The notes: generated by a model not told the origin, from the letters alone. A DNA stretch of 64,000 nt from Geodermatophilus ruber (GCF_900114385.1 NZ_FOSW01000001.1:434001-498000); one strand, 5' to 3'. Shown: positions 16,802 through 26,650, counted from the stretch's first letter. A program made the numbers and translations.

Positions 16802-17773
16802 ATGGCCTCCCCGCCCGGAAGCACCGACACGGCGACCCGGCCGGCACCGCCCGAGCAGATCAAGGCGGTGCCGGTCCGGCACCCCGGCCGCTGGGTCGCC
16901 ACCGCGATCATCGCGGTGCTGGCGGCGATGTTCGTCCACATGCTGGTCACGAACCCGGTGTTCCAGTGGGACTTCATGCTCGACAACATGTTCACCCCCG
17001 CGGTCCTCCGCGGCGCGCGAACGACGTTGATCATGACCATCCTGGCCATGGTGCTGGGCGTGCTGCTGGGCATCGTCCTCGCGGTGATGCGCCTGTCGCC
17101 CAACCCGATCGTCTCGGGTTCGGCGTGGACCTACATCTGGTTCTTCCGCGCGATCCCCCGGATCGTGCTGCTGTTCTTCATCGCCAACCTGGGCGCCCTC
17201 TACGCCAGCTACGACCTGGGCATCCCGTTCGACCAGCAGCTGATGGACTTCTTCGGCTTCGAGGCGGACTGGCGCTTCCTCAGCCTGAACGGGAACCAGA
17301 TCTTCGCCGGGTTCACCGCCGGGCTGCTCGGGCTGGCGCTGTCCGAGGGCGCCTACATGGCCGAGATCGTGCGGGCCGGCATCCAGTCGGTGGACCCCGG
17401 TCAGGCGGAGGCGGCCAGCGCCCTGGGGCTGAGCCGCGGCAAGACGATGCGCCGGATCGTGCTGCCCCAGGCGATGCGGGTGATCATCCCGCCGACGGGC
17501 AACGAGACGATCGCGATGCTCAAGGACACCTCGCTGCTCATCGCGGTGCCGGTGACCACCGAGCTGAACTTCCAGCTGCGGGCGATCGGCAGCCGGACGT
17601 TCCAGATCATCCCGATGGCCGTCGCCTCGATCCTCTGGTACCTCGCGTTGACCAGCCTGCTGATGATCGGGCAGTACTTCCTGGAGAAGCGGTTCAGCCG
17701 CGGGGTCGGCACCCGCGAGACCCGGGCGCAGCGGGCCGCGCGGCGGGCCCGCGGGGTGGGGGGGTCCACGTGA
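16802..17773 (+). CDS. polar amino-acid ABC transporter permease (HisM/GlnP type)
   Basis: A 323-residue inner-membrane permease of the His/Glu/Gln/Arg family. A 30-residue polar N-terminus precedes helices beginning near residue 31. The first permease motif is [27 protein letters not shown]. The ATPase-coupling EAA loop is [29 protein letters not shown], and [13 protein letters not shown] is the family's ligand-path signature. The usual 'RGTP' before the third helix reads RAIPRI here. It lies 14 bp after the binding protein, and its stop overlaps the ATPase GTG. Confidence 0.91.
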   Translation: MASPPGSTDTATRPAPPEQIKAVPVRHPGRWVATAIIAVLAAMFVHMLVTNPVFQWDFMLDNMFTPAVLRGARTTLIMTILAMVLGVLLGIVLAVMRLSPNPIVSGSAWTYIWFFRAIPRIVLLFFIANLGALYASYDLGIPFDQQLMDFFGFEADWRFLSLNGNQIFAGFTAGLLGLALSEGAYMAEIVRAGIQSVDPGQAEAASALGLSRGKTMRRIVLPQAMRVIIPPTGNETIAMLKDTSLLIAVPVTTELNFQLRAIGSRTFQIIPMAVASILWYLALTSLLMIGQYFLEKRFSRGVGTRETRAQRAARRARGVGGST

Positions 17774-18567
17774 GCGAAGCCGTCCCGTCCCCCTTCCCCC
17801 TGTCCACCACGCCGATGGTGCGCGCCGAGGCGGTCTGCAAGTCCTTCGGCCACGTCGACGTCCTCAAGGGCATCGACCTGGAGGTCGCCGCCGGCGAGGT
17901 GGTGTGCGTCATCGGCCCCTCCGGCTCCGGGAAGTCGACGTTCCTGCGCTGCATCAACCACCTCGAGAAGATCAACGCCGGCCGGCTGTGGGTGGACGGC
18001 CGGCTGGTCGGCTACCGCGAGCGCGGCGGCAAGCTGCACGAGCTGCGCGACCGGGACGTCGCCGCGCAGCGGCGGGACATCGGCATGGTGTTCCAGCGGT
18101 TCAACCTCTTCCCGCACATGACCGCGCTGGAGAACGTCGTCGAGGCGCCGACCCAGGTGAAGGGCGTGCGCAAGGACGCCGCCCGGGCGCGCGGGGTCGA
18201 ACTGCTGGAGCGCGTGGGCCTCGCCGAGCGCGTGCACTCCTACCCGAATCAGCTCTCCGGCGGGCAGCAGCAGCGGGTGGCGATCGCCCGGGCGCTGGCC
18301 ATGGAGCCCAAGCTGATGCTCTTCGACGAGCCGACGTCGGCGCTGGACCCCGAGCTGGTCGGCGAGGTGCTCGACGTGATGCGCGGCCTGGCCGAGTCCG
18401 GGATGACGATGATCGTGGTGACCCACGAGATGGGCTTCGCCCGGGAGGTCGGCGACACCCTGGTGTTCATGGACGACGGAGTGATCGTGGAGTCCGGCGA
18501 CCCGCGCCGCGTGCTCAGCGACCCCCAGCACGCGCGCACCCAGGCGTTCCTCTCCAAGGTGCTCTAG
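17770..18567 (+). CDS. polar amino-acid ABC transporter ATP-binding protein (GlnQ/HisP type)
   Basis: A 265-residue ABC ATPase energising the upstream permease. Walker [10 protein letters not shown] is at 49-57, the Q-loop [18 protein letters not shown] is typical of amino-acid importers, the signature is LSGGQQQR, Walker B is [13 protein letters not shown] and the switch histidine is in [12 protein letters not shown]. The GTG at 17770 overlaps the permease TGA, fixing the start although the frame is open much further upstream. It completes a three-gene amino-acid uptake operon. Confidence 0.93.
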   Translation: MSEAVPSPFPLSTTPMVRAEAVCKSFGHVDVLKGIDLEVAAGEVVCVIGPSGSGKSTFLRCINHLEKINAGRLWVDGRLVGYRERGGKLHELRDRDVAAQRRDIGMVFQRFNLFPHMTALENVVEAPTQVKGVRKDAARARGVELLERVGLAERVHSYPNQLSGGQQQRVAIARALAMEPKLMLFDEPTSALDPELVGEVLDVMRGLAESGMTMIVVTHEMGFAREVGDTLVFMDDGVIVESGDPRRVLSDPQHARTQAFLSKVL

Positions 18568-18595
18568 CAGCACGGTCCTCTCGCAGCACCGCGCT

Positions 18596-19627
18596 CTAGA
18601 AGCTGGTCACCACCGCGATGCCCGGCGTCCGGCCGACGTCGGCCAGCGCGGCGCCGGCCTCGTCGAGGCCCAGCTCCCGCGTGACCAGCTCCTGCGGCCG
18701 CAGCCGCCCGGCGGCGATCAGCCCGAGCAGCTCCGGGTAGGCGTGCGCGGCCATGCCGTGGCTGCCCAGCACCTGCAGCTCCAGGGCGATCACCCGCTCC
18801 ATCGGCACCGCCGGCCGCCCCTGGGCCGGGGGCAGTAGCCCGACCTGCACGTGCCGGCCGCGCGGGCGCAGGCTGCGGACGGAGTTCTCGCAGGTCGCGG
18901 CGGCACCCAGCGCATCGAGGGAGACGTGCGCGCCACCGCCGGTCAGCTCGGTGACCCGATCCGCCACCCCGTCGCCTCCGCCGGCCACCGTGTGCTCGGC
19001 GCCGAACTGCCGGGCCAGCGCCAGTGCGCCCTCGGCGACGTCGACGGCGACCACCCGGGCGCCGGCCGCCGCCGCGATCTGCACCGCCGACAGCCCGACC
19101 CCGCCGCAGCCGTGGACGGCAACCCACTCACCGGCCTGCACGCGGGCGATCTGCACCACGGCACGGAAGGCGGTGGCGAACCGGCACCCCAGGGCCGCCG
19201 CGGTCGCGAGGCCCAGCTCGTCGGGCAGCGCGACGAGGTTGACGTCGGCGGCGTCGAGGGCGACGAACTCGGCCAGCGAGCCCCAGTGGGTGAAGCCAGG
19301 CTGGGTCTGGTGCGGACAGACCTGGGGATCGCCGGCCGCGCACTGCGCGCAGGCCCCACAGGCGTTGACGAAGGGCACGGTGACCCGGTCCCCCACCCGC
19401 CACCGCCGGACGTCGCGTCCCACCGCGGTCACCGTGCCGGCCAGCTCGTGCCCGGGGACGTGCGGCACGACGACGTCGGGGTCGTGCCCCTGCCAGGCGT
19501 GCCAGTCGCTCCGGCAGATCCCGCTGGCCCCGACTCGCACGACGACCCCGCCGGGCGCCGGATCGGGCGCGGGCACCTCCCTCACGGTCAGCGGGCCGCC
19601 GAAGGTCTCGAACACCAGTGCGCGCAC
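18596..19627 (-). CDS. zinc-dependent alcohol dehydrogenase (MDR family)
   Basis: A 343-residue medium-chain dehydrogenase. The catalytic zinc ligands are Cys38 (GICRSDWH) and His60-Glu61 (GHELAG). The structural zinc lobe is Cys90, 93, 96 and 104 (CGACAQC...C). The NAD(P) motif is GCGGVGLSAVQ near residue 164. It closely resembles zinc alcohol dehydrogenases that oxidise primary or benzylic alcohols; the precise substrate is unknown. The GTG at 19627 is chosen because MRALVFETFG is the usual family start. The ORF continues 20 codons upstream with unrelated sequence. Convergent with the amino-acid importer operon and divergent from the repeat protein. Confidence 0.9.
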   Translation of the reverse strand: MRALVFETFGGPLTVREVPAPDPAPGGVVVRVGASGICRSDWHAWQGHDPDVVVPHVPGHELAGTVTAVGRDVRRWRVGDRVTVPFVNACGACAQCAAGDPQVCPHQTQPGFTHWGSLAEFVALDAADVNLVALPDELGLATAAALGCRFATAFRAVVQIARVQAGEWVAVHGCGGVGLSAVQIAAAAGARVVAVDVAEGALALARQFGAEHTVAGGGDGVADRVTELTGGGAHVSLDALGAAATCENSVRSLRPRGRHVQVGLLPPAQGRPAVPMERVIALELQVLGSHGMAAHAYPELLGLIAAGRLRPQELVTRELGLDEAGAALADVGRTPGIAVVTSF

Positions 19628-19775
19628 ACCCGCAGCCTCTCCCACGGCATCCGGTGACCGAGCGTCACCCTCCGGCCACGTCTCCACCCCATCGGAGGAC
19701 CCGTTTGGCGCTGCGGGCTGCGCGCGCCTCCCTTTCCATCGGAAGGAGGGACCGCGAGCCGGGAAGGGGGACGCG

Positions 19776-20666
<891 letters not shown>

Positions 20667-20757
20667 GTGCGGCGCCGCCGGCCCCGAGCCGGCCGAGCGC
20701 ACCACCCCGTGCCCCTCCCGGGCCGCGGGATCTCCGCATCCAGTCAGGAGTCACGCC

Positions 20758-21585
20758 ATGAACACCTGGGTCGCACGCGGCCTGCAGACGGCACTGTTCA
20801 CCGGGGGCCTGCTGGCCGTCGGCGCCGGTGTCGCCTCGGCCTCGGACAGCCTCGAGCTCACCGTCCCGGTCACCGTGACCGGCAACGCCATCGGCATCCT
20901 CGGGGACGCCGCCACGGCAGCACCCCCACCCGCGGCCGCGCCGGGCGACGCCGAGGGAGACGCTCTCCTCGACGTGACCGTCCCGGTCACCGTGACCGGC
21001 AACGCGATCGCCGTCCTCGGGAACGCCACCGCACCCGGCGGAACGCCCGCACCCGCCCACGCCGCGGACGCCGATGGCCTTCTCGACGCCGACGTGCCGC
21101 TGACCGTCTGCGGCAACGCCGTCGGCGTCCTCGGCGACGCAGCGGCCGACTGCGCCGGCACGGGTCCCGATGGCAACCCGGCTCCCGGGGAGGGCTCCGA
21201 CGGTGGCGTGCTCGAGGTCGACGTCCCCATGACCGTCTGCGGCAACGCCGTCGGCGGCCTCGGCGACGCCTCTGCCGGCTGCACCATCGGCAGCGCCCCG
21301 GCCCCCGGCGACGGTGGGGCTCCCGGCAACGGCCCGGACGGGGGTGATCGCCCCGACACCCGTCCGGCGGCGTCGGCGGGGGAGCACGCCGCCGACCCGC
21401 GCGGGACCGTTCTGGCGGGCCGGTCGTCCGGGACAGCGGACCTCCACGCGGACACCGTCGGCGGCGCGCTGGCCTACACCGGTGCCGGCGTCGCCGTCCC
21501 GGCGCTCGCCGGCCTGCTCACGCTGGCTGTGGGCCTCGGGCTGACGGCGGCCGGACGGCACCGGGCGGGACGCCGCCTCGGGTGA
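20758..21585 (+). CDS. chaplin-like surface protein with LAYTG sorting signal
   Basis: A 275-residue secreted protein. The signal peptide ends near ASAS (about residue 29). Four chaplin-like repeats of the form VPVTVxGNAIGxLGDA sit at about 35-52, 74-91, 112-132 and 155-175. The last two carry a cysteine pair each (C118/C132, C161/C175), as in chaplins. Between repeats are Ala/Pro/Gly-rich linkers. The C-terminus has LAYTG (238-242), a hydrophobic helix and a basic tail (GRHRAGRR), the signal used by class E sortases (LAxTG). This is the layout of a long chaplin: wall-anchored, amyloid-forming, making the surface hydrophobic. CAGGAG precedes the ATG. Confidence 0.72.
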   Translation: MNTWVARGLQTALFTGGLLAVGAGVASASDSLELTVPVTVTGNAIGILGDAATAAPPPAAAPGDAEGDALLDVTVPVTVTGNAIAVLGNATAPGGTPAPAHAADADGLLDADVPLTVCGNAVGVLGDAAADCAGTGPDGNPAPGEGSDGGVLEVDVPMTVCGNAVGGLGDASAGCTIGSAPAPGDGGAPGNGPDGGDRPDTRPAASAGEHAADPRGTVLAGRSSGTADLHADTVGGALAYTGAGVAVPALAGLLTLAVGLGLTAAGRHRAGRRLG

Positions 21586-21592
21586 TGCCGAT

Positions 21593-21635
21593 TGCTGTGG
21601 GCCCCGGATGCTCCGCGCATCCGGGGCCCACAGCA
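21593..21635. terminator. perfect 19-bp hairpin terminator
   Basis: TGCTGTGGGCCCCGGATGC (21593-21611) pairs perfectly with 21617-21635 around a 5-base loop. It lies just after the chaplin-like gene and insulates it from the iron-regulated gene that follows. Confidence 0.88.
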
Positions 21636-21676
21636 CCGCCTCGAACGGTGAGCGACGAAACCTCTGGTCAGGTGGG

Positions 21677-21695
21677 TTAGGTAAGGCTAACCTGC
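21677..21695 (+). promoter_or_regulatory. iron box overlapping the start region of a siderophore binding-protein gene
   Basis: TTAGGTAAGGCTAACCTGC matches 16 of 19 consensus positions. It ends only 4 bp before the GTG at 21700, leaving no room for a ribosome binding site. The message is therefore probably leaderless and the box overlaps the promoter itself. Confidence 0.87.
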
Positions 21696-21699
21696 GTCG

Positions 21700-22689
21700 G
21701 TGCTGACGCGACGTCTTCTCCCTCTCGCCACCCTCGCCCTCGGTCTCGGACTCTCCGCCTGCGGTTCGGATGATCCGGGGCCCCGGGAGGCCGCAGCCGA
21801 CACCGGCGGCACCTTCCCCGTCGTCCTCGAGCACATGTTCGGGACGACCGAGATCCCCGAGGCGCCCGAGCGTGTGGTCACCGTCGGCTTCAACGACCAG
21901 GACTTCGTCCTCGCGCTGGGCATCACGCCCGTGGGCACACGTGAGTACCTCGGGTACGACTACGACGCCCGGCCGTGGGCGGCCGACCTCCTGGACGGCG
22001 ACGTGCTGCCGACGGTGGGTGGCGAGGAGATCGACATCGAGGCGGTGGCCGCCCTCGAGCCGGACCTCATCGTCGGCGTCTACTCCTTCATGGACGAGGC
22101 GACCTACGACCTGCTCTCCGGCATCGCCCCCGTCGTCGCCCAATCCGACGAGTACGAGGTCGGCGGAACCCCCTGGCAGGAGCAGACGCTGCTGACCGGC
22201 CGGGCACTGGGCCGGGAGGAGGAGGCCGAGCAGCTCGTCGAGGACGTCGAGGCCCGCTTCGCCGAGGTGCGGTCGGTGCACCCCGAATTCGCCGACCGCG
22301 CCCTCGCCGTCGACTACGGCTCGGTGGACAGCCACTTCGTCCTCGAGGAGCAGGACCTGCGCAACCGGTTCTTCGCCGACCTCGGCTTCGCGCCCCCCGC
22401 CGAGACCGGAGAGGTCAGCCTCGAGCGGATGGACGCGCTCGACCAGGACGTCCTGGTGGCCGGGGGGTACACCCGGGAGGAGATCAGCAGGGAACCGCTC
22501 TTCTCCGGGCTCGCCGTCGTCCGCGAGGACCGCACCGTGTACATCGGCACCTTCGACGGCGAGGTGACCGCGGCCCTGGGCTTCGGCAGCCCGCTGTCCC
22601 TGCCGCACCTGATGGACCTCGTCGTCCCGGCGCTGGCCCAGGCCGCGGACGGCGACCCCGCGACGGCGGTGGAGCAGCCGGCCGCCTGA
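21700..22689 (+). CDS. ferric-siderophore ABC transporter substrate-binding lipoprotein
   Basis: A 329-residue FecB/FepB-type periplasmic-binding-fold lipoprotein that captures ferric siderophore outside the membrane. The signal peptide runs LLPLATLALGLGLSAC with lipid-attachment Cys21. EIPEAPERVVTVGFNDQDFVLALGITPVG is the family's N-terminal lobe, AALEPDLIVG the hinge helix, and GYTREEISREPLFSGLAVV lies in the C-lobe. No permease or ATPase is adjacent; the importer at 5.6-8.6 kb, under the same type of operator, is the probable partner. The start is set by the signal peptide; the GTG lies right after the iron box. Confidence 0.9.
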   Translation: MLTRRLLPLATLALGLGLSACGSDDPGPREAAADTGGTFPVVLEHMFGTTEIPEAPERVVTVGFNDQDFVLALGITPVGTREYLGYDYDARPWAADLLDGDVLPTVGGEEIDIEAVAALEPDLIVGVYSFMDEATYDLLSGIAPVVAQSDEYEVGGTPWQEQTLLTGRALGREEEAEQLVEDVEARFAEVRSVHPEFADRALAVDYGSVDSHFVLEEQDLRNRFFADLGFAPPAETGEVSLERMDALDQDVLVAGGYTREEISREPLFSGLAVVREDRTVYIGTFDGEVTAALGFGSPLSLPHLMDLVVPALAQAADGDPATAVEQPAA

Positions 22690-22712
22690 CCGGTGCTCCC
22701 TAGGCTGCGGGC

Positions 22713-23405
22713 GTGACCTCCCTGACCGTCCCCGCCCGTTTCTGCGGTCCGCCCGGCACGGCCAACGGCGGCTACCTGGCCGGCTCGCTGGCTGCCCGGG
22801 TAGCCGCCCCGGCGGTGAGTGTCCGGCTGCGCCGGCCGGTGCCGCTGGACCGGGAGCTCACCCTGCGCACCGGGGACGCGCTGGAACTGCTGGACGGCCA
22901 GGAACTGCTGGCCCGGGCCGAGCCGGCCGCCCTCGACCTCGAGGTCCCGGAACCTCCGACCGTCACCGAGGCCGCCGCGGCGGTGTCCGCGCTGCCGCCC
23001 TGGGACGACCACCCGTTCCCGGGCTGCTGGGGCTGCGGCACCGAGCGCGCGGCCGACGAGGGGCTGCGCTCCCGGGTCGGCCCGCTGCCCGACCGGCCGC
23101 AGGTGTGGGCCGGCGTCCTGCAGCCGGCCGGGGACGTCCCCTCCTCCGGCGGCCAGGCGGCGCCGGAGACGGTGTGGGCGGCGCTGGACTGCCCGTCGTT
23201 CCAGCCGCTCGCCGGCTCCGGCCCGTCCGTGCTCGGCACGATGACCGCCCGGCAGGACCGGCCGGTCCCCCTCGGTGCCGACCTCGTGCTCATGGCCTGG
23301 GTGCTGGGCCGCGACGGTCGCCGCTCGGTCACGGCGTCCGCGCTGGTCGGGCCCGACGGGCAGGTCGCCGCCCGCGCCGAGGCGATCTGGTTCGCCGTGG
23401 GGTGA
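22713..23405 (+). CDS. hotdog-fold thioesterase-like protein
   Basis: A 230-residue cytosolic protein with features of PaaI/thioesterase-like hotdog proteins. It opens with FCGPPGTANGGYLAGSLAA, resembling the helix motif HAGPPAA of double-hotdog enzymes. The middle has HPFPGCWGCGTER, a motif seen in actinobacterial PaaI-like proteins, and it ends VAARAEAIWFAV, a typical last hotdog strand. The substrate is unknown. The GTG at 22713 follows the binding-protein gene by 23 bp, so partial read-through from the iron-regulated promoter is possible. I am confident of the gene, less so of the function. Confidence 0.68.
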   Translation: MTSLTVPARFCGPPGTANGGYLAGSLAARVAAPAVSVRLRRPVPLDRELTLRTGDALELLDGQELLARAEPAALDLEVPEPPTVTEAAAAVSALPPWDDHPFPGCWGCGTERAADEGLRSRVGPLPDRPQVWAGVLQPAGDVPSSGGQAAPETVWAALDCPSFQPLAGSGPSVLGTMTARQDRPVPLGADLVLMAWVLGRDGRRSVTASALVGPDGQVAARAEAIWFAVG

Positions 23406-23456
23406 CCCCCGGGACCCCTGTGGCGGATGGGACGGAGGGTCACTCTAGGATCACCG

Positions 23457-23541
23457 CTGGCTCACGAGAGGCAGTGCAAAGCACCTGGCTGGCTGCCCGG
23501 CAACCTCAACTCCGTCTGAGGTGCTCCAGGGGAAGAGCCGG
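23457..23541 (+). promoter_or_regulatory. SAM riboswitch (SAM-I/SAM-IV clan) upstream of metY
   Basis: The 5' leader of metY has the SAM-I/IV aptamer layout. P1 is CTGGCTC (23457-23463) with GAGCCGG (23535-23541). A CACGAGAGGCAG segment leads the first internal arm, the conserved GGCTGCCCGGCAACCT motif spans about 23490-23505, and TGAGGTGCTCCAGGGGAAGAGCC closes the core. Expected effect: high SAM shuts off methionine synthesis. A downstream GCTCC (23573-23577) can pair with the metY ribosome site GGAGC (23607-23611), suggesting translational control; that pairing is my inference. Confidence 0.85.
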
Positions 23542-23618
23542 CCGGACGGCGCCCGCTGCCGGCAAGGACGGAGCTCCCTGCGCGCCGCGGGGTCTCCCGA
23601 TCGAGAGGAGCCCGGCGC

Positions 23619-24911
23619 ATGACCGACCCGCAGAGCTGGAGTTTCGAGACCCGGCAGATCCACGCCGGCACGAGCCCCGACCCCACGACCGGCGCGCGCG
23701 CCCTGCCGATCTATGCCACGACGGCCTACCAGTTCCGGGACACCCAGCACGCGGCCGACCTGTTCGCACTGGCCGAGCTCGGCAACATCTACACGCGGAT
23801 CATGAACCCGACGCAGGACGCACTCGAGCAGCGCGTCGCATCGCTCGAGGGCGGGGTCGCTGCGCTGGCCGTCGCCTCCGGGCAGGCGGCGGAGACCCTC
23901 GCGATCCTCAACGTCGCCGAGGCCGGTGACCACGTCGTCGCCTCCGCCTCCCTCTACGGCGGCACCTACAACCTGCTGCACCACTCGCTGCGCAAGCTCG
24001 GCATCAGCGTCTCCTTCGTCGAGGACCCCGACGACCCGGAGAACTGGCAGTCCCTGGTCCGCGAGAACACCAAGGCCTTCTTCGCCGAGTCGATCGGCAA
24101 CCCGAAGGGCGACGTGCTCGACATCGAGACCGTCGCCGGCGTGGCCCACCGCAGCGGCGTCCCGCTGATCGTCGACAACACGATCGCCACCCCGTACCTG
24201 GTCCGACCGCTGGAGTGGGGCGCGGACGTCGTCGTCCACTCGGCCACCAAGTATCTCGGCGGGCACGGGACGGCCATCGCCGGCCTGATCGTCGACGGCG
24301 GCGGCTTCGACTGGCGCGGCGGCAGGCACCCCGGCTTCACCACCCCCGACCCGACCTACAACGGCGTGGTCTACGCCGACCTGGGGGCACCGGCCTACGC
24401 GCTCAAGGCGCGGGTGCAGTTGCTGCGCGACCTCGGCCCCGCGATCTCCCCCTTCAACGCCTTCCTCGTCGTCCAGGGCATCGAGACGCTGTCGCTGCGC
24501 ATGGAACGGCACGTGGCCAACGCCCAGCGGGTCGCGGAGTTCCTCGAGGGCCACGACGCCGTCGACCGGGTGAACTACCCTGGCCTGCCGTCCTCCCCGT
24601 GGCACACCGCCCAGCAGAAGTACGCCCCTCGCGGCGCCGGCGCGGTGCTGACCTTCGAGCTGCACGGCGGCGTCGAGGCCGGGAAGCGCTTCGTGGAGGC
24701 GCTGGAGCTGCACAGCCACGTGGCGAACATCGGCGACGTCCGCAGCCTGGTCATCCACCCGGCGTCGACCACGCACTCGCAGCTGACCCCCGAGGAGCAG
24801 CTGACCACCGGCGTCACGCCGGGCCTGGTGCGGCTGGCGGTCGGCCTCGAGGGCATCGAGGACATCCTCGCCGACCTCGAGGCCGGCTTCCGCGCGGCCA
24901 AGAGCGCCTAG
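23619..24911 (+). CDS. metY: O-acetylhomoserine sulfhydrylase (MetY)
   Basis: A 430-residue PLP enzyme of the Cys/Met metabolism family that makes homocysteine from O-acetylhomoserine and sulfide. Substrate-binding YTRIMNPTQDALEQRVASLEGG lies at about 58-80, and the Schiff-base lysine is K211 in HSATKYLGGHG. The C-terminal GVTPGLVRLAVGLEGIEDI is typical of MetY (rather than MetB). AGAGGAGC precedes the ATG at 23619, and the SAM riboswitch sits in its leader. metX follows after 11 bp, so both steps from homoserine to homocysteine are under the same SAM control. Confidence 0.95.
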   Translation: MTDPQSWSFETRQIHAGTSPDPTTGARALPIYATTAYQFRDTQHAADLFALAELGNIYTRIMNPTQDALEQRVASLEGGVAALAVASGQAAETLAILNVAEAGDHVVASASLYGGTYNLLHHSLRKLGISVSFVEDPDDPENWQSLVRENTKAFFAESIGNPKGDVLDIETVAGVAHRSGVPLIVDNTIATPYLVRPLEWGADVVVHSATKYLGGHGTAIAGLIVDGGGFDWRGGRHPGFTTPDPTYNGVVYADLGAPAYALKARVQLLRDLGPAISPFNAFLVVQGIETLSLRMERHVANAQRVAEFLEGHDAVDRVNYPGLPSSPWHTAQQKYAPRGAGAVLTFELHGGVEAGKRFVEALELHSHVANIGDVRSLVIHPASTTHSQLTPEEQLTTGVTPGLVRLAVGLEGIEDILADLEAGFRAAKSA

Positions 24912-24922
24912 GTCGTCCGGCG

Positions 24923-25999
24923 ATGGGCGGGTGGGTCGAGGGGGATCCGGTCGGTGACCGGCTCTTCCTCGACCTGCCCGGACCCTTCCGGCCCGAGCGC
25001 GGGGGCGTGCTGCCCGCGGTACGGATCGCCTACGAGACGTGGGGGACGCTCGCGCCGGACGCCTCGAACGCCGTCCTGATCGAGCACGCGCTCACCGGCG
25101 ACAGCCACGTCGTCGGCCCGGCCGGGCCCGGGCACCCCACGCCGGGCTGGTGGGACGGCCTGGTCGGTCCGGGCGCGGCCCTCGACACCGACCGGTTCTT
25201 CGTCGTCTGCGCCAACGTGCTCGGCGGCTGCCAGGGGACGACCGGGCCGTCGTCGCCCGGACCGGACGGCGGCCACTGGGGGTCCCGCTTCCCCGAGGTG
25301 ACCGTCGCCGACCAGGTGCGGGTCGAGGCGGCGCTGGCCGACGCCCTGGGCATCGACCGGTGGGCCGCGGTGCTCGGCGGCTCGATGGGCGGCATGCGGG
25401 CGCTGGAGTGGGCGGTGGCGCTGCCCGAGCGGGTGGCGGCGCTGCTGTTCCTCGCCTCCGGCGCCGCGGCCACCGCCGACCAGATCGGCACCCAGACCAC
25501 CCAGCAGGCCGCCATCCGCGCCGATCCCGCCTGGGCCGGCGGCGACTACCTGCCCGGCCCCGGGCCGGTCGACGGGCTGGGCATCGCCCGGCGGATCGCC
25601 CACCTGACCTACCGGAGCCGGCTCGAGCTCGACGAGCGGTTCGGCGCGGCGGTGCAGGACGACGGCCGGTACGCCGTCGCCTCCTACCTCGACCACCACG
25701 CCGGCAAGCTCTCCCGCCGGTTCGACGCCGGCAGCTACGTGGTGCTGACCGAGACGATGAACTCCTGGGACGTCGGCCGCGGCCGGGGCGGTGTCGCGGC
25801 GGCGCTGTCCCGGGTCACCGCACGGGCCGTGGTGGCCGGCGTCGACACCGACCGGCTGTACCCGCTGGAACTGCAGCGGCGGGTCGCCGACGGCCTCGGC
25901 GTCCCCCTGCAGGTGATCGCCTCCCCGTACGGGCACGACGGCTTCCTCATCGAGGTCGACGCCGTTGCCGCGCTGGTCCGCGAGCTCCTGGCGACCTGA
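24923..25999 (+). CDS. metX: homoserine O-acetyltransferase (MetX)
   Basis: A 358-residue alpha/beta-hydrolase-fold acyltransferase that moves acetyl from acetyl-CoA to homoserine, the committed step of methionine synthesis. The nucleophile is Ser154 in GGSMGGM, the aspartate is in GVDTDRLYP and the histidine is in SPYGHDGFL. VCANVLGGCQGTTGPSS is the diagnostic MetX segment. The ATG at 24923 lies 11 bp after metY. The open frame begins much earlier, but that part overlaps metY in another frame. Length and motifs are typical for actinobacteria. Confidence 0.95.
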   Translation: MGGWVEGDPVGDRLFLDLPGPFRPERGGVLPAVRIAYETWGTLAPDASNAVLIEHALTGDSHVVGPAGPGHPTPGWWDGLVGPGAALDTDRFFVVCANVLGGCQGTTGPSSPGPDGGHWGSRFPEVTVADQVRVEAALADALGIDRWAAVLGGSMGGMRALEWAVALPERVAALLFLASGAAATADQIGTQTTQQAAIRADPAWAGGDYLPGPGPVDGLGIARRIAHLTYRSRLELDERFGAAVQDDGRYAVASYLDHHAGKLSRRFDAGSYVVLTETMNSWDVGRGRGGVAAALSRVTARAVVAGVDTDRLYPLELQRRVADGLGVPLQVIASPYGHDGFLIEVDAVAALVRELLAT

Positions 26000-26003
26000 C
26001 TCC

Positions 26004-26065
26004 CCGCGGCTCCTGCCCGGACGGCCCGGTCCCGAGGCCCGCCCTCCCCGGACAGGAGCCCGCGG
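26004..26065. terminator. bulged hairpin between convergent metX and carbonic anhydrase genes
   Basis: CCGCGGCTCCTGCCCGG (26004-26020) pairs with CCGGACAGGAGCCCGCGG (26048-26065) apart from one bulge and one mismatch. It sits in the short gap between two converging genes and could stop transcription from both sides. Confidence 0.6.
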
Positions 26066-26071
26066 CGGCGC

Positions 26072-26650
26072 TCAGTCCATCGCGTCGCCGGGCACCTCGC
26101 CGGCCGGGGGCAGCGGCTGACGGAGCACCGGGCGGACCTTGCGCGCCGCGGGCAGCCGGTCGGTGTAGCTGGCCGCGTTGCCCCGGATGTGCGCAAGGTC
26201 GTCGTCCCCGGTCTGGCGGATCACCTTCGCCGGGACGCCGGCCACCAGCGAGCCCGGCGGCACCTTGGTGCCCTGGGTGACCACCGCGCCGGCGGCGACG
26301 ATCGAGCCGGACCCGATGTGCGCCCCGTTCATCACCACGCTGCCCATGCCCACGAGCACGTCGTCGTCGACCCGGGCGCCGTGGAGCACCACCCGGTGGC
26401 CGACGGTGACCCCGCGGCCGACGATCAGCGGGAAATCGGGATCGGAGTGCAGGGTGCAGCCGTCCTGCACGTTCGAGCCCTCCCCGATCTCGATGACCTC
26501 GGCGTCGGCCCGCGCCACCGCGCCGTACCAGATGCTCGACCTCGGCCCCATCGTCACCGCGCCCACCACCACCGCCGTAGGGGCCACGAAGGCCTCCTCG
26601 TGGATGCGTGGTGCGCCGAACGGGAGCTCCGCGATGTAGTTCTCCGCCAC
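26072..26650 (-). CDS. gamma-class carbonic anhydrase family protein
   Basis: A 192-residue left-handed beta-helix protein of the gamma carbonic anhydrase/YrdA/PaaY group. Hexapeptide repeats (VAPTAVVVG, GVTVGHRVVLHGARV, DDVLVGMGSVVMNGAHIGSGSIVAAGAVV) run through most of the length. The three metal-binding histidines are present: His68, His85 and His90. The C-terminus carries the helix that packs on the trimer. Many family members are not proven carbonic anhydrases, so catalytic activity is inference. It begins with a GTG at 26650, divergent from the MetE-like gene at 26707. Confidence 0.9.
   Translation of the reverse strand: MAENYIAELPFGAPRIHEEAFVAPTAVVVGAVTMGPRSSIWYGAVARADAEVIEIGEGSNVQDGCTLHSDPDFPLIVGRGVTVGHRVVLHGARVDDDVLVGMGSVVMNGAHIGSGSIVAAGAVVTQGTKVPPGSLVAGVPAKVIRQTGDDDLAHIRGNAASYTDRLPAARKVRPVLRQPLPPAGEVPGDAMD

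Noticed and set aside
19725-19750. CCTCCC..GGAGGG hairpin before the heptad-repeat gene
   Set aside because: Imperfect and includes the probable ribosome-site region; not distinguishable from chance in GC-rich DNA.
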